Source of the DNA: an uncultured Lachnospira sp.
Lineage (GTDB): Bacteria; Bacillota; Clostridia; Lachnospirales; Lachnospiraceae
Length of the DNA stretch: 64,000 nucleotides
Direction: 5' to 3'
NCBI GenBank assembly: GCA_934359185.1
Contig: CAKRLE010000007.1
Coordinates: 1 to 64,000, forward strand
The first letter of the stretch is position 1, and the number at the start of each line of letters is the position of its first letter. The notes under the pieces are model-generated. The model saw only the letters and a program-made list of their open reading frames with translations, ran no database searches and was not told where the DNA came from. The position numbers and the translations under genes are program-made. Of the stretch, positions 26,111-35,032 are shown piece by piece.

Positions 26111-26719
26111 ATGAATTATACATACATTTTAAAATGCAGTGATGGAAGCTTCTATACAGGCTGGACGAATGACCTGCACAAAAGACTTGAGTCGCACAAT
26201 AACGGTAAAGGTGCCAAATATACCAAATCTCGGACGCCGGTAGAACTTGTGTATTTTGAGATTTCTGATACCAAAGAAGAGGCGATGAGCAGGGAATGGC
26301 ATATTAAGCAATTGTCAAAAATAAAAAAACAGAAGCTTATAGACAGCATTGATAAAGCAGAATTAGATAAGTTTAATCATAACCATACACATAGCCTGAC
26401 AGAAGATAGTGGGGTAAGTTCAATGAATGAAACTACAATTCATCCACATGCACATTACCATTCGCCAGAAGAAAAGAAAAAACAGCTTAACAGAATATCA
26501 AAAGCGATTGGACACTTACAGCATGTCAAGACTATGATGGAGAATGATGAGGATTGTGCAGATGTGCTTATTCAGTTGTCAGCAGTCAATTCAGCACTTC
26601 ATAATCTAGGTAAAGAGATTATCAATGAGCATATGACACATTGTATTGTCCATGCGATAGAGAATGGGGATATGAAGGCTGTAGAAGAATTCCAGAAGTC
26701 AGTTAAAAAATTTTTATAA
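26111..26719 (+). CDS. GIY-YIG nuclease domain fused to a CsoR-type metal-sensing repressor
   Basis: 202 residues. Residues 1-85 are a small GIY-YIG domain of the YhbQ/UPF0213 type ([19 protein letters not shown], then [16 protein letters not shown]). A His-rich linker ([15 protein letters not shown]) leads to residues ~117-202, a CsoR/RcnR/FrmR-type helical domain. Its Cys149, His174 and Cys178 have the 25- and 4-residue spacing of the Cu(I) ligands of CsoR. An internal ATG (Met105, 26423) has GGGG ten bases upstream and could yield the repressor alone. The two domains are normally separate proteins. It lies 106 bp before a metal-chelate ABC operon, which may be its target. Confidence 0.82.
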   Translation: MNYTYILKCSDGSFYTGWTNDLHKRLESHNNGKGAKYTKSRTPVELVYFEISDTKEEAMSREWHIKQLSKIKKQKLIDSIDKAELDKFNHNHTHSLTEDSGVSSMNETTIHPHAHYHSPEEKKKQLNRISKAIGHLQHVKTMMENDEDCADVLIQLSAVNSALHNLGKEIINEHMTHCIVHAIENGDMKAVEEFQKSVKKFL

Positions 26720-26734
26720 AGCATAAGTTCTAAG

Positions 26735-26760
26735 GCAGGGGATATTTTATATCCCCCCAC
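26735..26760 (+). promoter_or_regulatory. GC-rich hairpin upstream of the ABC operon
   Basis: GGGGATAT pairs with ATATCCCC around TTT, within a run of G and C that stands out in AT-rich DNA. No T run follows, so it is not an intrinsic terminator. It lies between the CsoR fusion gene and the ABC operon and is a candidate regulatory site, since CsoR-type proteins often bind G-tract/AT/C-tract palindromes. Confidence 0.45.
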
Positions 26761-26765
26761 CCAGC

Positions 26766-26793
26766 TTGTGTAATAATAAATTTCTATTATAAT
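26766..26793 (+). promoter_or_regulatory. Likely promoter of the metal-chelate ABC operon
   Basis: TTGTGT (26766-26771), 16 bases, TATAAT (26788-26793), 33 bp before the permease start. The GC-rich hairpin lies just upstream. Confidence 0.5.
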
Positions 26794-26825
26794 GTATTCA
26801 ATGATTTATCAAAGGATATATTGAT

Positions 26826-27884
26826 ATGACAGAGTACATTAATCAAAAAAAATATGCTAAGAATATAGCAGTTATCTTAATTGCTGCAGCAGTGCTTGCT
26901 ATGGCATTAGAGTGTCTGTTTGTCGGCTCTTCTAATATGTCACTTTCAGACTGTATATCAGCTCTTTTTAGAAAAAGTTCACCAGCTTATATAAGAATAA
27001 TATGGAATATAAGGATTCCACGCGTGCTTGCGGCACTTATAGCAGGTGCAGGATTGTCAGTGGCAGGACTTATCATGCAGACAAGCCTTAATAATCCTAT
27101 GGCATCTCCATCGACGTTAGGTGTATCTAACGCTGCGGTATTTGGTGCAAATTTGTCGATTATAGCATTTGCGGGAGGATTTTTAACTACAGGCAATAAT
27201 CTTAAAAATTATACGTCAGGAATAAATCCTTATGCGGTATCGCTTATGGCATTTATATTCTCGGTTATATCAGTTCTTGTGATACTTGGATTGTGCAGAA
27301 TACGTGCATTTGACCCGGGAGTTGTGGTACTTGCAGGAATAGCGATAGGTTCAGTGTGGACGGCTGCAACGACAGTGCTTCAGTTCTATGCTACAGATGT
27401 AGGATTGTCGGCAGCTGTTATATGGAATTTCGGTGATTTGGGGCGTGCAACATATAAGACAGATTTGATTATGTTCGTGGTTGTTACAGCAGGAATGATT
27501 GTATTCATGGCACTTTCATGGCAGTATAATGCACTGTTAAGTGGTGATGTGACCGCCAAAAGTGTCGGGGTCAATGTAGAAATGTTAAGATTTATATCAT
27601 TACTGCTAGGTTCAGTGATAGTCGCCGTCTGTGTATCATTTTTAGGAATAATTGGTTTTGTGGGAATTATATGTCCTCATATAACAAAGAAAATATTTGG
27701 ACATGACCATCATTATTCAATTCCTGTATCGGCCCTTATGGGAAGCTTTCTTCTGCTATTTGCAGATACATTGTCAAGAAGCATAGGCAATGGCTCGGCA
27801 CTTCCGGTTGGAGCTATAACGTCACTTCTTGGTGCACCTTTCTTTGTAGCGATAATAATTTGGGGGAGGGGCAGTGATGTTTAA
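26826..27884 (+). CDS. FecCD-type metal-chelate ABC transporter permease
   Basis: 352 residues with about ten membrane helices. Family landmarks include IRIPRVLAALIAGAGLSVAG near residue 60 and the cytoplasmic coupling region GFVGIICPHITKKIFGHDHH near 280-300. It forms the membrane channel for ferric siderophore, heme or cobalamin uptake. It is first in a four-gene operon and overlaps the ATPase gene by 11 bp. Confidence 0.92.
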   Translation: MTEYINQKKYAKNIAVILIAAAVLAMALECLFVGSSNMSLSDCISALFRKSSPAYIRIIWNIRIPRVLAALIAGAGLSVAGLIMQTSLNNPMASPSTLGVSNAAVFGANLSIIAFAGGFLTTGNNLKNYTSGINPYAVSLMAFIFSVISVLVILGLCRIRAFDPGVVVLAGIAIGSVWTAATTVLQFYATDVGLSAAVIWNFGDLGRATYKTDLIMFVVVTAGMIVFMALSWQYNALLSGDVTAKSVGVNVEMLRFISLLLGSVIVAVCVSFLGIIGFVGIICPHITKKIFGHDHHYSIPVSALMGSFLLLFADTLSRSIGNGSALPVGAITSLLGAPFFVAIIIWGRGSDV

Positions 27885-28635
27885 GATAGAAAATCTAAGT
27901 TACAGATACAGAAAATCATCGCCATACGTCCTTGATGGAGTATCAATGGAGCTTAAAAGCGGTGAGATTGGAATACTTCTTGGAAAGAATGGTTCAGGCA
28001 AGACGACACTGTTTAACAGCATATTGGGAATTAACAAACCATCAGATGGTACGATAGTGTATGAGGGCAAGGATATGCTTAAAATGTCAAGAACAGAGCG
28101 GGCAAGAAGGATTGCATATGTTCCACAGAATATCCAGTTTGGAATGTTATCAGTATATGATTCCATAATGCTTGGCAGGTTATCATATTTTGGCGTGAGG
28201 GCAGGAGACAGTGACAGAAAGGTTGTTGAAGGCATAATAAAAGAGATGAAGCTTGAAAATCTTGCCGCACGCAATGTATCTGAACTGTCTGGTGGTGAGA
28301 GACAGAAGATTGCAATAGCAAGGGCAATGGCGCAGGAGCCGGGCATGATTGTATTTGATGAACCGACAGGTAATCTTGATCTTGCCAATGAAGAGCTTAT
28401 TATACAGGAAGCGAAGAAGCTTGCAAGAGAAAAGAATATAGCAATTCTTTCATCACTTCATGATCTGAATCAGGCATTATATTTTGGAGACAGATTTTTC
28501 TTTTTAAAAGATGGAAAAATTAAATATTCCGGTGGAGAAGAGATAATCACATCAGATGTTATCAATGACGTGTTTGATGTCAATATGAAAATTGTCACGA
28601 TAGATGATAAGAAAATAATTATACAAGGAGATTAA
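27874..28635 (+). CDS. Metal-chelate ABC transporter ATPase
   Basis: 253 residues from GTG 27874 (or ATG 27877), with GGGGAGGGG upstream inside the permease gene. Walker A GKNGSGKTT near residue 36, signature ELSGGERQK near 136, Walker B MIVFDEPTGNLD near 158 and the switch His in SSLHDLNQA near 192. The last pattern is typical of the FecE/BtuD group, which powers siderophore or cobalamin import. Followed 6 bp later by the binding protein. Confidence 0.93.
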   Translation: MMFKIENLSYRYRKSSPYVLDGVSMELKSGEIGILLGKNGSGKTTLFNSILGINKPSDGTIVYEGKDMLKMSRTERARRIAYVPQNIQFGMLSVYDSIMLGRLSYFGVRAGDSDRKVVEGIIKEMKLENLAARNVSELSGGERQKIAIARAMAQEPGMIVFDEPTGNLDLANEELIIQEAKKLAREKNIAILSSLHDLNQALYFGDRFFFLKDGKIKYSGGEEIITSDVINDVFDVNMKIVTIDDKKIIIQGD

Positions 28636-28641
28636 AGAAAA

Positions 28642-29823
28642 ATGAGATTAAAGAAATTAATAGCCAGCTTAATGGTGGTAGTATCAGTTATATCGCTGTC
28701 TGCATGTGGAGCAGGTAGTACAGACAGCCAGGATAATGCAGCAGCTTCTAATGTGCCACAGGAGATTACTGTGACAGATATGATCGGACGTGAGGTAAAG
28801 GTTACACCTCAAAGCTACAGCCGTGTTGTCTGTATAGGTGCAGGAGCATTGAGAATGTATACATATGTTGGAGATGTGGCACTTCTTAGCGGGGTTGAGG
28901 ATATAGATAACACATCTTTACAGGAAAGACCTAAGATGTTTGATTCAGTATCAAGACCATATGTTATCGCATATGGTGATATATTCAGCAGGCTTCCTTC
29001 ATGTGGTGTGGGCGGTCCTAATGCACAGACTGCGGAGGCAGAGAAGATTCTTTCATGTAATCCGGATATCGTTATATCAGAGTACGAGGATGTTGAAAAA
29101 GAAAATGCACTTCAGGAGCAGCTTGGTGTGCCTGTTATAACATTAAAATCAGGAGCTAATGGCGTATTTGATGATTCATTTAAGGGCAGCATGGAACTTT
29201 TGGGCAAGATATTTGGTACAGAGTCAAAGGCAGATAAGCTTGTATCTTATATAGATGAGCAGAAGAAAGAGATATCATCAAGAACAGTTGGTGTCAAAGA
29301 GGAAGATAAGCCATCAGTATACATTTGTGGTCTTGGAAACTGGGGAACAACTAATCATCTTATGACGGCACAGAATTATATTTCATTTAATATTGCTAAT
29401 GTAAAGAATGCAGTAAGTGGTCTTGCAAAGAATGGTATCCAGGCAATTGAGGAAGAGAAATTCGTTTCATTGGGTGATTCAATAGACATAATGATTATGG
29501 ATGCAGCAGCAGTTAAGAATATCAAACCATTATACCAGAATAATCAGGCTATGTTTGATACATGCAAGGCATGGCAGAATGGTGAGGTTTACCTTGAAAT
29601 GGCATATAATGCGTACTACACTAATTACGAGATAGCACTGATTAATACATGGTTTATCGCTAAAATGGTATATCCAGAGCTCTTTAGTGACATTGATATA
29701 ACAGAAAAAACTAATGAAGTTACACAGATGTTCCAAGGTCAGAAGATGGCAGATAAAATCTATGAAGCACCTGCAAGTTTTGGCGGTTATCAGAAGATTG
29801 ACACAGCAGCATTTTTTAAATAA
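28642..29823 (+). CDS. Metal-chelate ABC transporter substrate-binding lipoprotein
   Basis: 393 residues. The signal peptide ends in lipobox LSAC with Cys23 as the lipid-anchored residue. The mature protein begins with a Ser/Asn/Gln-rich linker, then ITVTDMIGREVKVTP, the usual start of FecB/BtuF-type class III binding proteins. Two lobes joined by a helix are predicted. The ligand is not evident: iron-siderophore, heme or corrinoid are all possible. Its position behind permease and ATPase confirms the transporter role. Confidence 0.9.
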   Translation: MRLKKLIASLMVVVSVISLSACGAGSTDSQDNAAASNVPQEITVTDMIGREVKVTPQSYSRVVCIGAGALRMYTYVGDVALLSGVEDIDNTSLQERPKMFDSVSRPYVIAYGDIFSRLPSCGVGGPNAQTAEAEKILSCNPDIVISEYEDVEKENALQEQLGVPVITLKSGANGVFDDSFKGSMELLGKIFGTESKADKLVSYIDEQKKEISSRTVGVKEEDKPSVYICGLGNWGTTNHLMTAQNYISFNIANVKNAVSGLAKNGIQAIEEEKFVSLGDSIDIMIMDAAAVKNIKPLYQNNQAMFDTCKAWQNGEVYLEMAYNAYYTNYEIALINTWFIAKMVYPELFSDIDITEKTNEVTQMFQGQKMADKIYEAPASFGGYQKIDTAAFFK

Positions 29824-29848
29824 CTGATAAAAGAGGCGTAAGGTAAAT

Positions 29849-30442
29849 ATGATAAACAAAAATGATGTCATTAAGTTTTTTGACATGTGTGCAGCTGACT
29901 GGGATGCACAGATGATAAGAGATGATAAGATTATAGGTAAGATTCTTGATAATGCAGGTGTAAAACAGGGGAGCAGGGTGCTTGATGTAGCATGTGGAAC
30001 GGGTGTGCTTATTCCAGATTATCTGTCACGAGGTGTAGAGTCAGTCACAGCAATAGATATATCAACAGAAATGATAAAGATAGCGCAGAGTAAGTATAAC
30101 CAGCCAGGTGTAAGATTTATTTGTGGTGATGTTATGGCAGCAGATATAGGAGATAATTATGATGCAATTGTAATATACAATGCGTTTCCACATTTTTCAG
30201 AACCAGAAAAACTGGTAGAAGTATTGTCAGGTAAATTAAAGAAAGGTGGCAGGCTTACTGTGGCACATGGAATGAGCCGCGAAAGAATAGATGCACACCA
30301 CAGGAAAGCTGCATGCAAGGTTTCCAATGGACTCATGGAGGCTGAGAAATTAGCAGAGATATTCAACAAATATATTAATACAATTGAGATAATATCTGAT
30401 GATAAGATGTATCAGGTTGTGGGAGAACGTCTTATAATTTAA
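29849..30442 (+). CDS. Class I SAM-dependent methyltransferase in the ABC operon
   Basis: 197 residues with GAGGCG before the ATG. The SAM-binding motif I VLDVACGTGVLIPDYL is at ~43-58, motif II AIDIS near 70 and the post-motif GDVMAADIGDNYDAIVIYNA near 93-112. The C-terminal half contains HGMSRERIDAHHRKAA, a His-rich stretch specific to this subgroup. The gene ends the metal-chelate ABC operon, so it may modify the imported chelate or its processing product (inference). A bidirectional terminator follows. Confidence 0.85.
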   Translation: MINKNDVIKFFDMCAADWDAQMIRDDKIIGKILDNAGVKQGSRVLDVACGTGVLIPDYLSRGVESVTAIDISTEMIKIAQSKYNQPGVRFICGDVMAADIGDNYDAIVIYNAFPHFSEPEKLVEVLSGKLKKGGRLTVAHGMSRERIDAHHRKAACKVSNGLMEAEKLAEIFNKYINTIEIISDDKMYQVVGERLII

Positions 30443-30475
30443 CAAAATGGGTATAACAATAGAATAAAATAGCAT

Positions 30476-30520
30476 AAACAGCCACCAAGCCTATGATTAT
30501 ATATGGCTTGGTGGCTGTTT
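30476..30520. terminator. Bidirectional terminator between ABC operon and MATE gene
   Basis: A perfect 16-bp stem pairs 30476-30491 with 30505-30520, ending in AAA on one side and TTTTAT on the other. It serves both convergent transcripts. Confidence 0.92.
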
Positions 30521-30532
30521 TATGCATGTAAA

Positions 30533-31897
30533 TTAAGCTTCTTCATATCCTGGTCTGGCAACAAAATATTTGCGGTAGGCAGCTAAGAATAACACGATAG
30601 ACAGTGCTGCTGCAATATAGTCTGTTATAGGCTGTGTCATAGCCAGGTTAGTTGGCGTGTTGTTAACAATGCTTATAGTTATAAGAATAGGGAAGTAGAT
30701 GATTCCCTGTCGGCTGACTGAAAGTATAAGCGATGGAATCGCGGCACCCATTGACTGAATTGCATTCATGAATACAAACAGGATTCCAAGGACTGGTCCA
30801 GACATAATATATATTCTGGAGAATGCAAATGCATATCCAAATGCTTCCTCATCATCAAGGAATGCTTTGGCGAGTGGGGCAGCACCGAGGTAACATATCA
30901 GTGTCATTATGATACTTAAACAAACTGCAAAGCATAGAGAAAATTTAAGTGCAGCGCGATAACGCTTGTCATTGCCGGCACCAAAGCAGTAGCCGAGAAG
31001 TGGCTGGATACCAGTTCCGACACCAATAAGAAGCATAACGGCAATCATGTTAACTTTCATGGCAACACCAAGACCAGCAAGCTGTAGGTCGCCATGCTTT
31101 GCCATGAATGAGTTGATTAATATGTTAGAAACGCTCATAAGAATACTGTTGAGTGATGCTGGAATACCTATCGCCAGAACACCGGTTGAAATAGGCTTCT
31201 TAGCAGAATAATCTTTTGGGTTGATTGATAAAAGTGACCTCTTGGAATTGAGGTGTATTATGTAGAATACAGCCGAAAAGATATTACCAAGTACAGTAGC
31301 TATGGCAGCACCAGCAACATTCCATCCCAAGAAAAGAATCATAACAGGGTCGAATATGATATTAATAAGATTACCAATAATCATTCCTGTCATGGCAATT
31401 GTAGCATGTCCTTCTGAACGGATTATATTACTGAATGAGTTGCTGACAATAAGGAAAGGAATACCTATAGCAACGATTGAAAGGTACTGTGAAGCGTATC
31501 CAATAGTTGCATCACTTGCGCCAATCATGCGGCATATCGGAGCGGCGAATATCATCATAAGCACCATGGCTATAACGCCGATAGAAGCACCTGTCCAGAA
31601 ACAAAATGCAGATATGTGCTTCGCCATATCACGTTTTCCTTCGCCAAGCATTCTGCTTATCATTGATGTGCCGCCTATACCAAATAACATACCTACAGCC
31701 ATGAATATGATAAATGCTGGTGTGGCAATAGATACAGCAGCAACCATCAGTGGGTCTTTAGTCTGTCCTATAAAAAATGTATCTGCGAGATTATACACAA
31801 GAACCATAAGCATGCTTATTATAGAGGGTATTACATTGGTAAGTACAGCTTTGGGTACTGGTGCATCTCTGAAAATCTGTTGTGTTTTATCCTGCAT
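30533..31897 (-). CDS. MATE family efflux transporter (second copy type)
   Basis: 454 residues, twelve predicted membrane helices. Typical features are PSIISMLMVLVYNLADTFFIG in helix 1 and GIPASLNSILMSVSNILINS at the start of the second bundle. It belongs to the clostridial MepA/NorM-like branch and differs clearly from the MATE protein at 24715. It should extrude drugs or metabolites by ion antiport. It is transcribed divergently from an acetyltransferase gene with 160 bp between them. Confidence 0.9.
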   Translation of the reverse strand: MQDKTQQIFRDAPVPKAVLTNVIPSIISMLMVLVYNLADTFFIGQTKDPLMVAAVSIATPAFIIFMAVGMLFGIGGTSMISRMLGEGKRDMAKHISAFCFWTGASIGVIAMVLMMIFAAPICRMIGASDATIGYASQYLSIVAIGIPFLIVSNSFSNIIRSEGHATIAMTGMIIGNLINIIFDPVMILFLGWNVAGAAIATVLGNIFSAVFYIIHLNSKRSLLSINPKDYSAKKPISTGVLAIGIPASLNSILMSVSNILINSFMAKHGDLQLAGLGVAMKVNMIAVMLLIGVGTGIQPLLGYCFGAGNDKRYRAALKFSLCFAVCLSIIMTLICYLGAAPLAKAFLDDEEAFGYAFAFSRIYIMSGPVLGILFVFMNAIQSMGAAIPSLILSVSRQGIIYFPILITISIVNNTPTNLAMTQPITDYIAAALSIVLFLAAYRKYFVARPGYEEA

Positions 31898-32057
31898 ATC
31901 TTCACTCTCTTTCTTAAAATGATTAACTGATATATTATAAGATAAAATTTAAAACAAGGCAATAATGAATGGGATATATATAATTGCGTTTATTGTTTTT
32001 TGTTGATATAATAAATATAAAAATAAACATCTCATAAACGGGCAGGAGAAATGTTTT

Positions 32058-33269
32058 ATGACTAAAGACAGGAATAATTTTACAACGAGAGTACTTACAA
32101 TTGAAGATGCTGACCAGTATAATGCACTTCTTAGATATGCATTTCAAGTGACAGAGCAGGAGCTTGCAGAGACTGGCTGGAAGGATGATGAGATTACCCA
32201 GTCAAAGTTCCCGGTGCTTGAGAGAGCGGATGTCCTTGGCTGCTTTGATGGAGATACGCTGGTTGCCCAGTTTGCGGTATATCCGCTTGATATGAATGTA
32301 TATGGACAGAGATTTAACGTAGGATTTGTCACAAGTGTATGTACATATCCTGAATATACAGGACATGGAATTATGAAAAATCTTATGAGACACAGCCTCA
32401 CAAGAATGAAGGAGAATAACAAGCCGTTTGCACTTTTATATCCATATTCAATTCCGCTGTATAGAAGACTTGGCTGGGAGATTATATCTAACAAGATGAC
32501 GTATGTTATCAAGGACAGACAGATTCCTCAGAAGATAAGTGAGCCGGGATATGTCCGAAGGGTTTCATGGGATGATAAGCAGTTTAAGGAGCTTCATTCA
32601 AGATTTGCAGACAGGACACACGGATGTCTGTACAGAAATAATCTTGCATGGGAAGAATATTTCAGGTGGGATGAGGATGATACGATGGTTGCTATTTATT
32701 ATTCTGCCAATGATGTACCATGTGGATATATGGTATATCTGATAAGTTCTGATATTATGCACATCAAAGAGATGATTTATCTTAACCGTGAAGCACAGCT
32801 TGGATTGTGGGAGTATATACATGCACATGATTCGATGATTGATGAGGTGCGTGGTAATAATTACTATAATGAGCCTATAGCATTTGAACTTGATGACAGT
32901 GATATTAAAGAGACAATCAAGCCATATGCGATGGGAAGAATAATAGATATAGAGCAGTTTATTTCTAAATATGTATGTGATCCTGATGAGCCGGCAGCAA
33001 TATTTGAATTTGACATAACAGATGATCTGTTGGAGTGGAATAATGGAAAGTTTGTAGTTTACTTTAATAAAGGCAGATGCTCTGTGGTTAATGAGAAACC
33101 ACAGTATTCACTCAAAATGACGATTGGAACACTAACTACGCTGCTTATGGGATATAAAACAGCAGAGAAGCTTATGAATATGGGAAAGATAGAGGGAACA
33201 AGGAATGCAATAGACAGGCTTGATGATATAATTTACCACAAAGTTCCATATGTTTCAGATTATATCTAG
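32058..33269 (+). CDS. Eis-like GNAT N-acetyltransferase with SCP2-like C-terminus
   Basis: 403 residues; AGGAGAA precedes the ATG. The N-terminal GNAT domain has VTSVCTYPEYTGHGIMKNLM, the acetyl-CoA pyrophosphate loop in a Q/R-x-x-G/A-like form. A second GNAT-like unit follows (~190-290) and a sterol-carrier-like domain forms the C-terminus (~300-403). This three-part build is that of Eis proteins, which acetylate amines such as aminoglycosides or polyamines. The C-terminus ends in YVSDYI, a chain end whose carboxylate is catalytic in Eis relatives. The substrate here is unknown. Confidence 0.8.
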   Translation: MTKDRNNFTTRVLTIEDADQYNALLRYAFQVTEQELAETGWKDDEITQSKFPVLERADVLGCFDGDTLVAQFAVYPLDMNVYGQRFNVGFVTSVCTYPEYTGHGIMKNLMRHSLTRMKENNKPFALLYPYSIPLYRRLGWEIISNKMTYVIKDRQIPQKISEPGYVRRVSWDDKQFKELHSRFADRTHGCLYRNNLAWEEYFRWDEDDTMVAIYYSANDVPCGYMVYLISSDIMHIKEMIYLNREAQLGLWEYIHAHDSMIDEVRGNNYYNEPIAFELDDSDIKETIKPYAMGRIIDIEQFISKYVCDPDEPAAIFEFDITDDLLEWNNGKFVVYFNKGRCSVVNEKPQYSLKMTIGTLTTLLMGYKTAEKLMNMGKIEGTRNAIDRLDDIIYHKVPYVSDYI

Positions 33270-33347
33270 TATCTGGTTTTCAAAATAACTACACTATTCA
33301 CTTGTCGGCGTATCCGAATTTTGTAGATTCTTCAATAAAATAAAAAA

Positions 33348-33400
33348 CAAGCTGAAAAACCCAGTTTTAGTAAGATTTGTGGGATTTTCAGCTTGCTTTT
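33348..33400 (+). terminator. Intrinsic terminator of the acetyltransferase gene
   Basis: A 16-bp near-perfect stem pairs 33348-33363 (CAAGCTGAAAAACCCA) with 33380-33395, followed by CTTTTTTA. Confidence 0.88.
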
Positions 33401-33407
33401 TTATTAT

Positions 33408-33457
33408 AAATCCAAAAGAAGGGTTTAACGAAGTGATAAATGTACAATTTTGGATTT
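33408..33457. repeat. Intergenic element, copy 1 (GGTTTARCGAAGTG core in inverted repeat)
   Basis: AAATCCAAAA (33408-33417) and TTTTGGATTT (33448-33457) form perfect arms. The core GGTTTAACGAAGTG is at 33422-33435. It lies directly after the acetyltransferase terminator and just past the pdxT stop codon. Related copies are at 43131-43157 and 58999-59050. Confidence 0.7.
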
Positions 33458-33470
33458 TTTGCAGTAAAAA

Positions 33471-34025
33471 TTACATATTGAGAAAATATTTATGTACGGA
33501 AGTATTATCATCCAGTTCTGGATGAAATGCTGTGACAAGCTGGTTTTTCTGTCTGGCTGCAACGATACGTCCATTGACAGCAGCGAGCACTTCTGCACCA
33601 TCTCCGACTGATTTTGCGTATGGCGCACGTATGAAAGTCATAGGAATGTCGCCGATGCTGTCCATGTGGGACTCTGTGTGAAAGCTTCCAAGCTGTCTTC
33701 CGTAGGCGTTACGCTGTACATCTATGTCCATAGTTGCAAAACATGGATTTCCATCTTCTACATTCTTTGCAAGAAGAATCATGCCAGCGCATGTTCCGAA
33801 TACAGGCATGCCTGATTCAATACGGTCCTTCAATGGCTGATATAGATCAAGTGCATGCAGCAATTTGTTCATTACAGTGCTTTCACCGCCGGGCAGAATA
33901 AGACGATCCATTGGATTGTCAAGGTCAGAAGCTTTTCTTATCTCAAAGTGTTCTGCACCTAATCTGTCAAGCATAGCGGCATGCTCTGCAAATGCTCCCT
34001 GAAGAGCAAGTATGCCAACAGCCAT
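33471..34025 (-). CDS. pdxT: Pyridoxal 5'-phosphate synthase glutaminase subunit PdxT
   Basis: 184 residues. Class I glutaminase with catalytic Cys in FGTCAGMILLA (near residue 79) and the His-Glu pair in FHPELD near 167-171. LPGGESTVM is the conserved oxyanion strand. It releases ammonia from glutamine for PdxS in de novo vitamin B6 synthesis. The gene follows pdxS with a 3-bp gap, the standard operon order. Confidence 0.97.
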   Translation of the reverse strand: MAVGILALQGAFAEHAAMLDRLGAEHFEIRKASDLDNPMDRLILPGGESTVMNKLLHALDLYQPLKDRIESGMPVFGTCAGMILLAKNVEDGNPCFATMDIDVQRNAYGRQLGSFHTESHMDSIGDIPMTFIRAPYAKSVGDGAEVLAAVNGRIVAARQKNQLVTAFHPELDDNTSVHKYFLNM

Positions 34026-34028
34026 GTT

Positions 34029-34901
34029 CTATTTCCCCCTCTCAGCCATAAGAAGTGCTATCTCATTTTCGTTAATTCCTACCATGGCCTCTCCAAGGTC
34101 TGATGACAATTCAGCAAGGAGTTTTGTATCATTGTAGTTAGTTACAGCCTGGACGATGGCAGCAGCACGTTTTGCTGGGTTGCCAGACTTAAATATACCG
34201 GAACCTACGAATACGCCTTCTGCACCGAGCTGCATCATAAGGGCTGCATCAGCAGGTGTGGCAACACCGCCGGCTGCAAAGTTGACAACTGGAAGTCTGC
34301 CATTATCATGGACATACTTTAGTAAGTCATATGGAACCTGAAGCTGCTTGGCAGCCTCAAAAAGTTCATCTTCCCTTAAATTCTGTACACGTCTGATTTC
34401 AGAGTTCATCGCACGCATATGACGAACAGCCTGGACAACATCACCAGTTCCCGGCTCGCCCTTAGTACGTATCATTGAAGCTCCCTCAGCGATACGTCTT
34501 AAAGCTTCTCCAAGATCTTTGGCTCCACATATAAATGGTACTTTGAACTGATGCTTATCAATATGGTATACATCATCAGCAGGAGAAAGAACTTCGCTTT
34601 CGTCAATGTAGTCTATCTCTATAGCTTCAAGAATCTGTGCTTCTGCGAAATGTCCAATTCTGCATTTTGCCATAACAGGAATAGTTACTGCATCCTGGAT
34701 TCCCTTAATCATCTTAGGGTCGCTCATACGTGACACACCACCGGCAGCCCTTATGTCGGCTGGGATTCTCTCGAGTGCCATTACAGCGCATGCTCCGGCA
34801 GCTTCTGCGATTTTAGCCTGTTCTGGTGTTGTTACATCCATGATGACACCACCCTTTAACATCTGTGCAAGTTCTTTGTTTAATTCATATCTTGATGACA
34901 T
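34029..34901 (-). CDS. pdxS: Pyridoxal 5'-phosphate synthase subunit PdxS
   Basis: 290 residues, the usual length. The (beta/alpha)8 synthase begins [17 protein letters not shown] and contains the active-site Lys regions [13 protein letters not shown] (near 80) and [10 protein letters not shown] (near 148), as well as the phosphate-binding [11 protein letters not shown]. It condenses ribose 5-phosphate, glyceraldehyde 3-phosphate and ammonia into PLP and forms a dodecamer with PdxT. Transcription runs into pdxT. Confidence 0.97.
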   Translation of the reverse strand: MSSRYELNKELAQMLKGGVIMDVTTPEQAKIAEAAGACAVMALERIPADIRAAGGVSRMSDPKMIKGIQDAVTIPVMAKCRIGHFAEAQILEAIEIDYIDESEVLSPADDVYHIDKHQFKVPFICGAKDLGEALRRIAEGASMIRTKGEPGTGDVVQAVRHMRAMNSEIRRVQNLREDELFEAAKQLQVPYDLLKYVHDNGRLPVVNFAAGGVATPADAALMMQLGAEGVFVGSGIFKSGNPAKRAAAIVQAVTNYNDTKLLAELSSDLGEAMVGINENEIALLMAERGK

Positions 34902-35032
34902 ATATTAATCTCCATTCATGTTGTATTCACACGTGTTGATGATACTCTACAACAAAACTGGATATATAAAAATGACCAATTAACAATTAAATAATAATGC
35001 CAGATGCTTTACGTGGTTTGTTATCAATATCT

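Noticed and set aside
31302..31922. 206-codon plus-strand frame inside the second MATE gene
   Set aside because: Antisense shadow of a clear membrane transporter; no start site.
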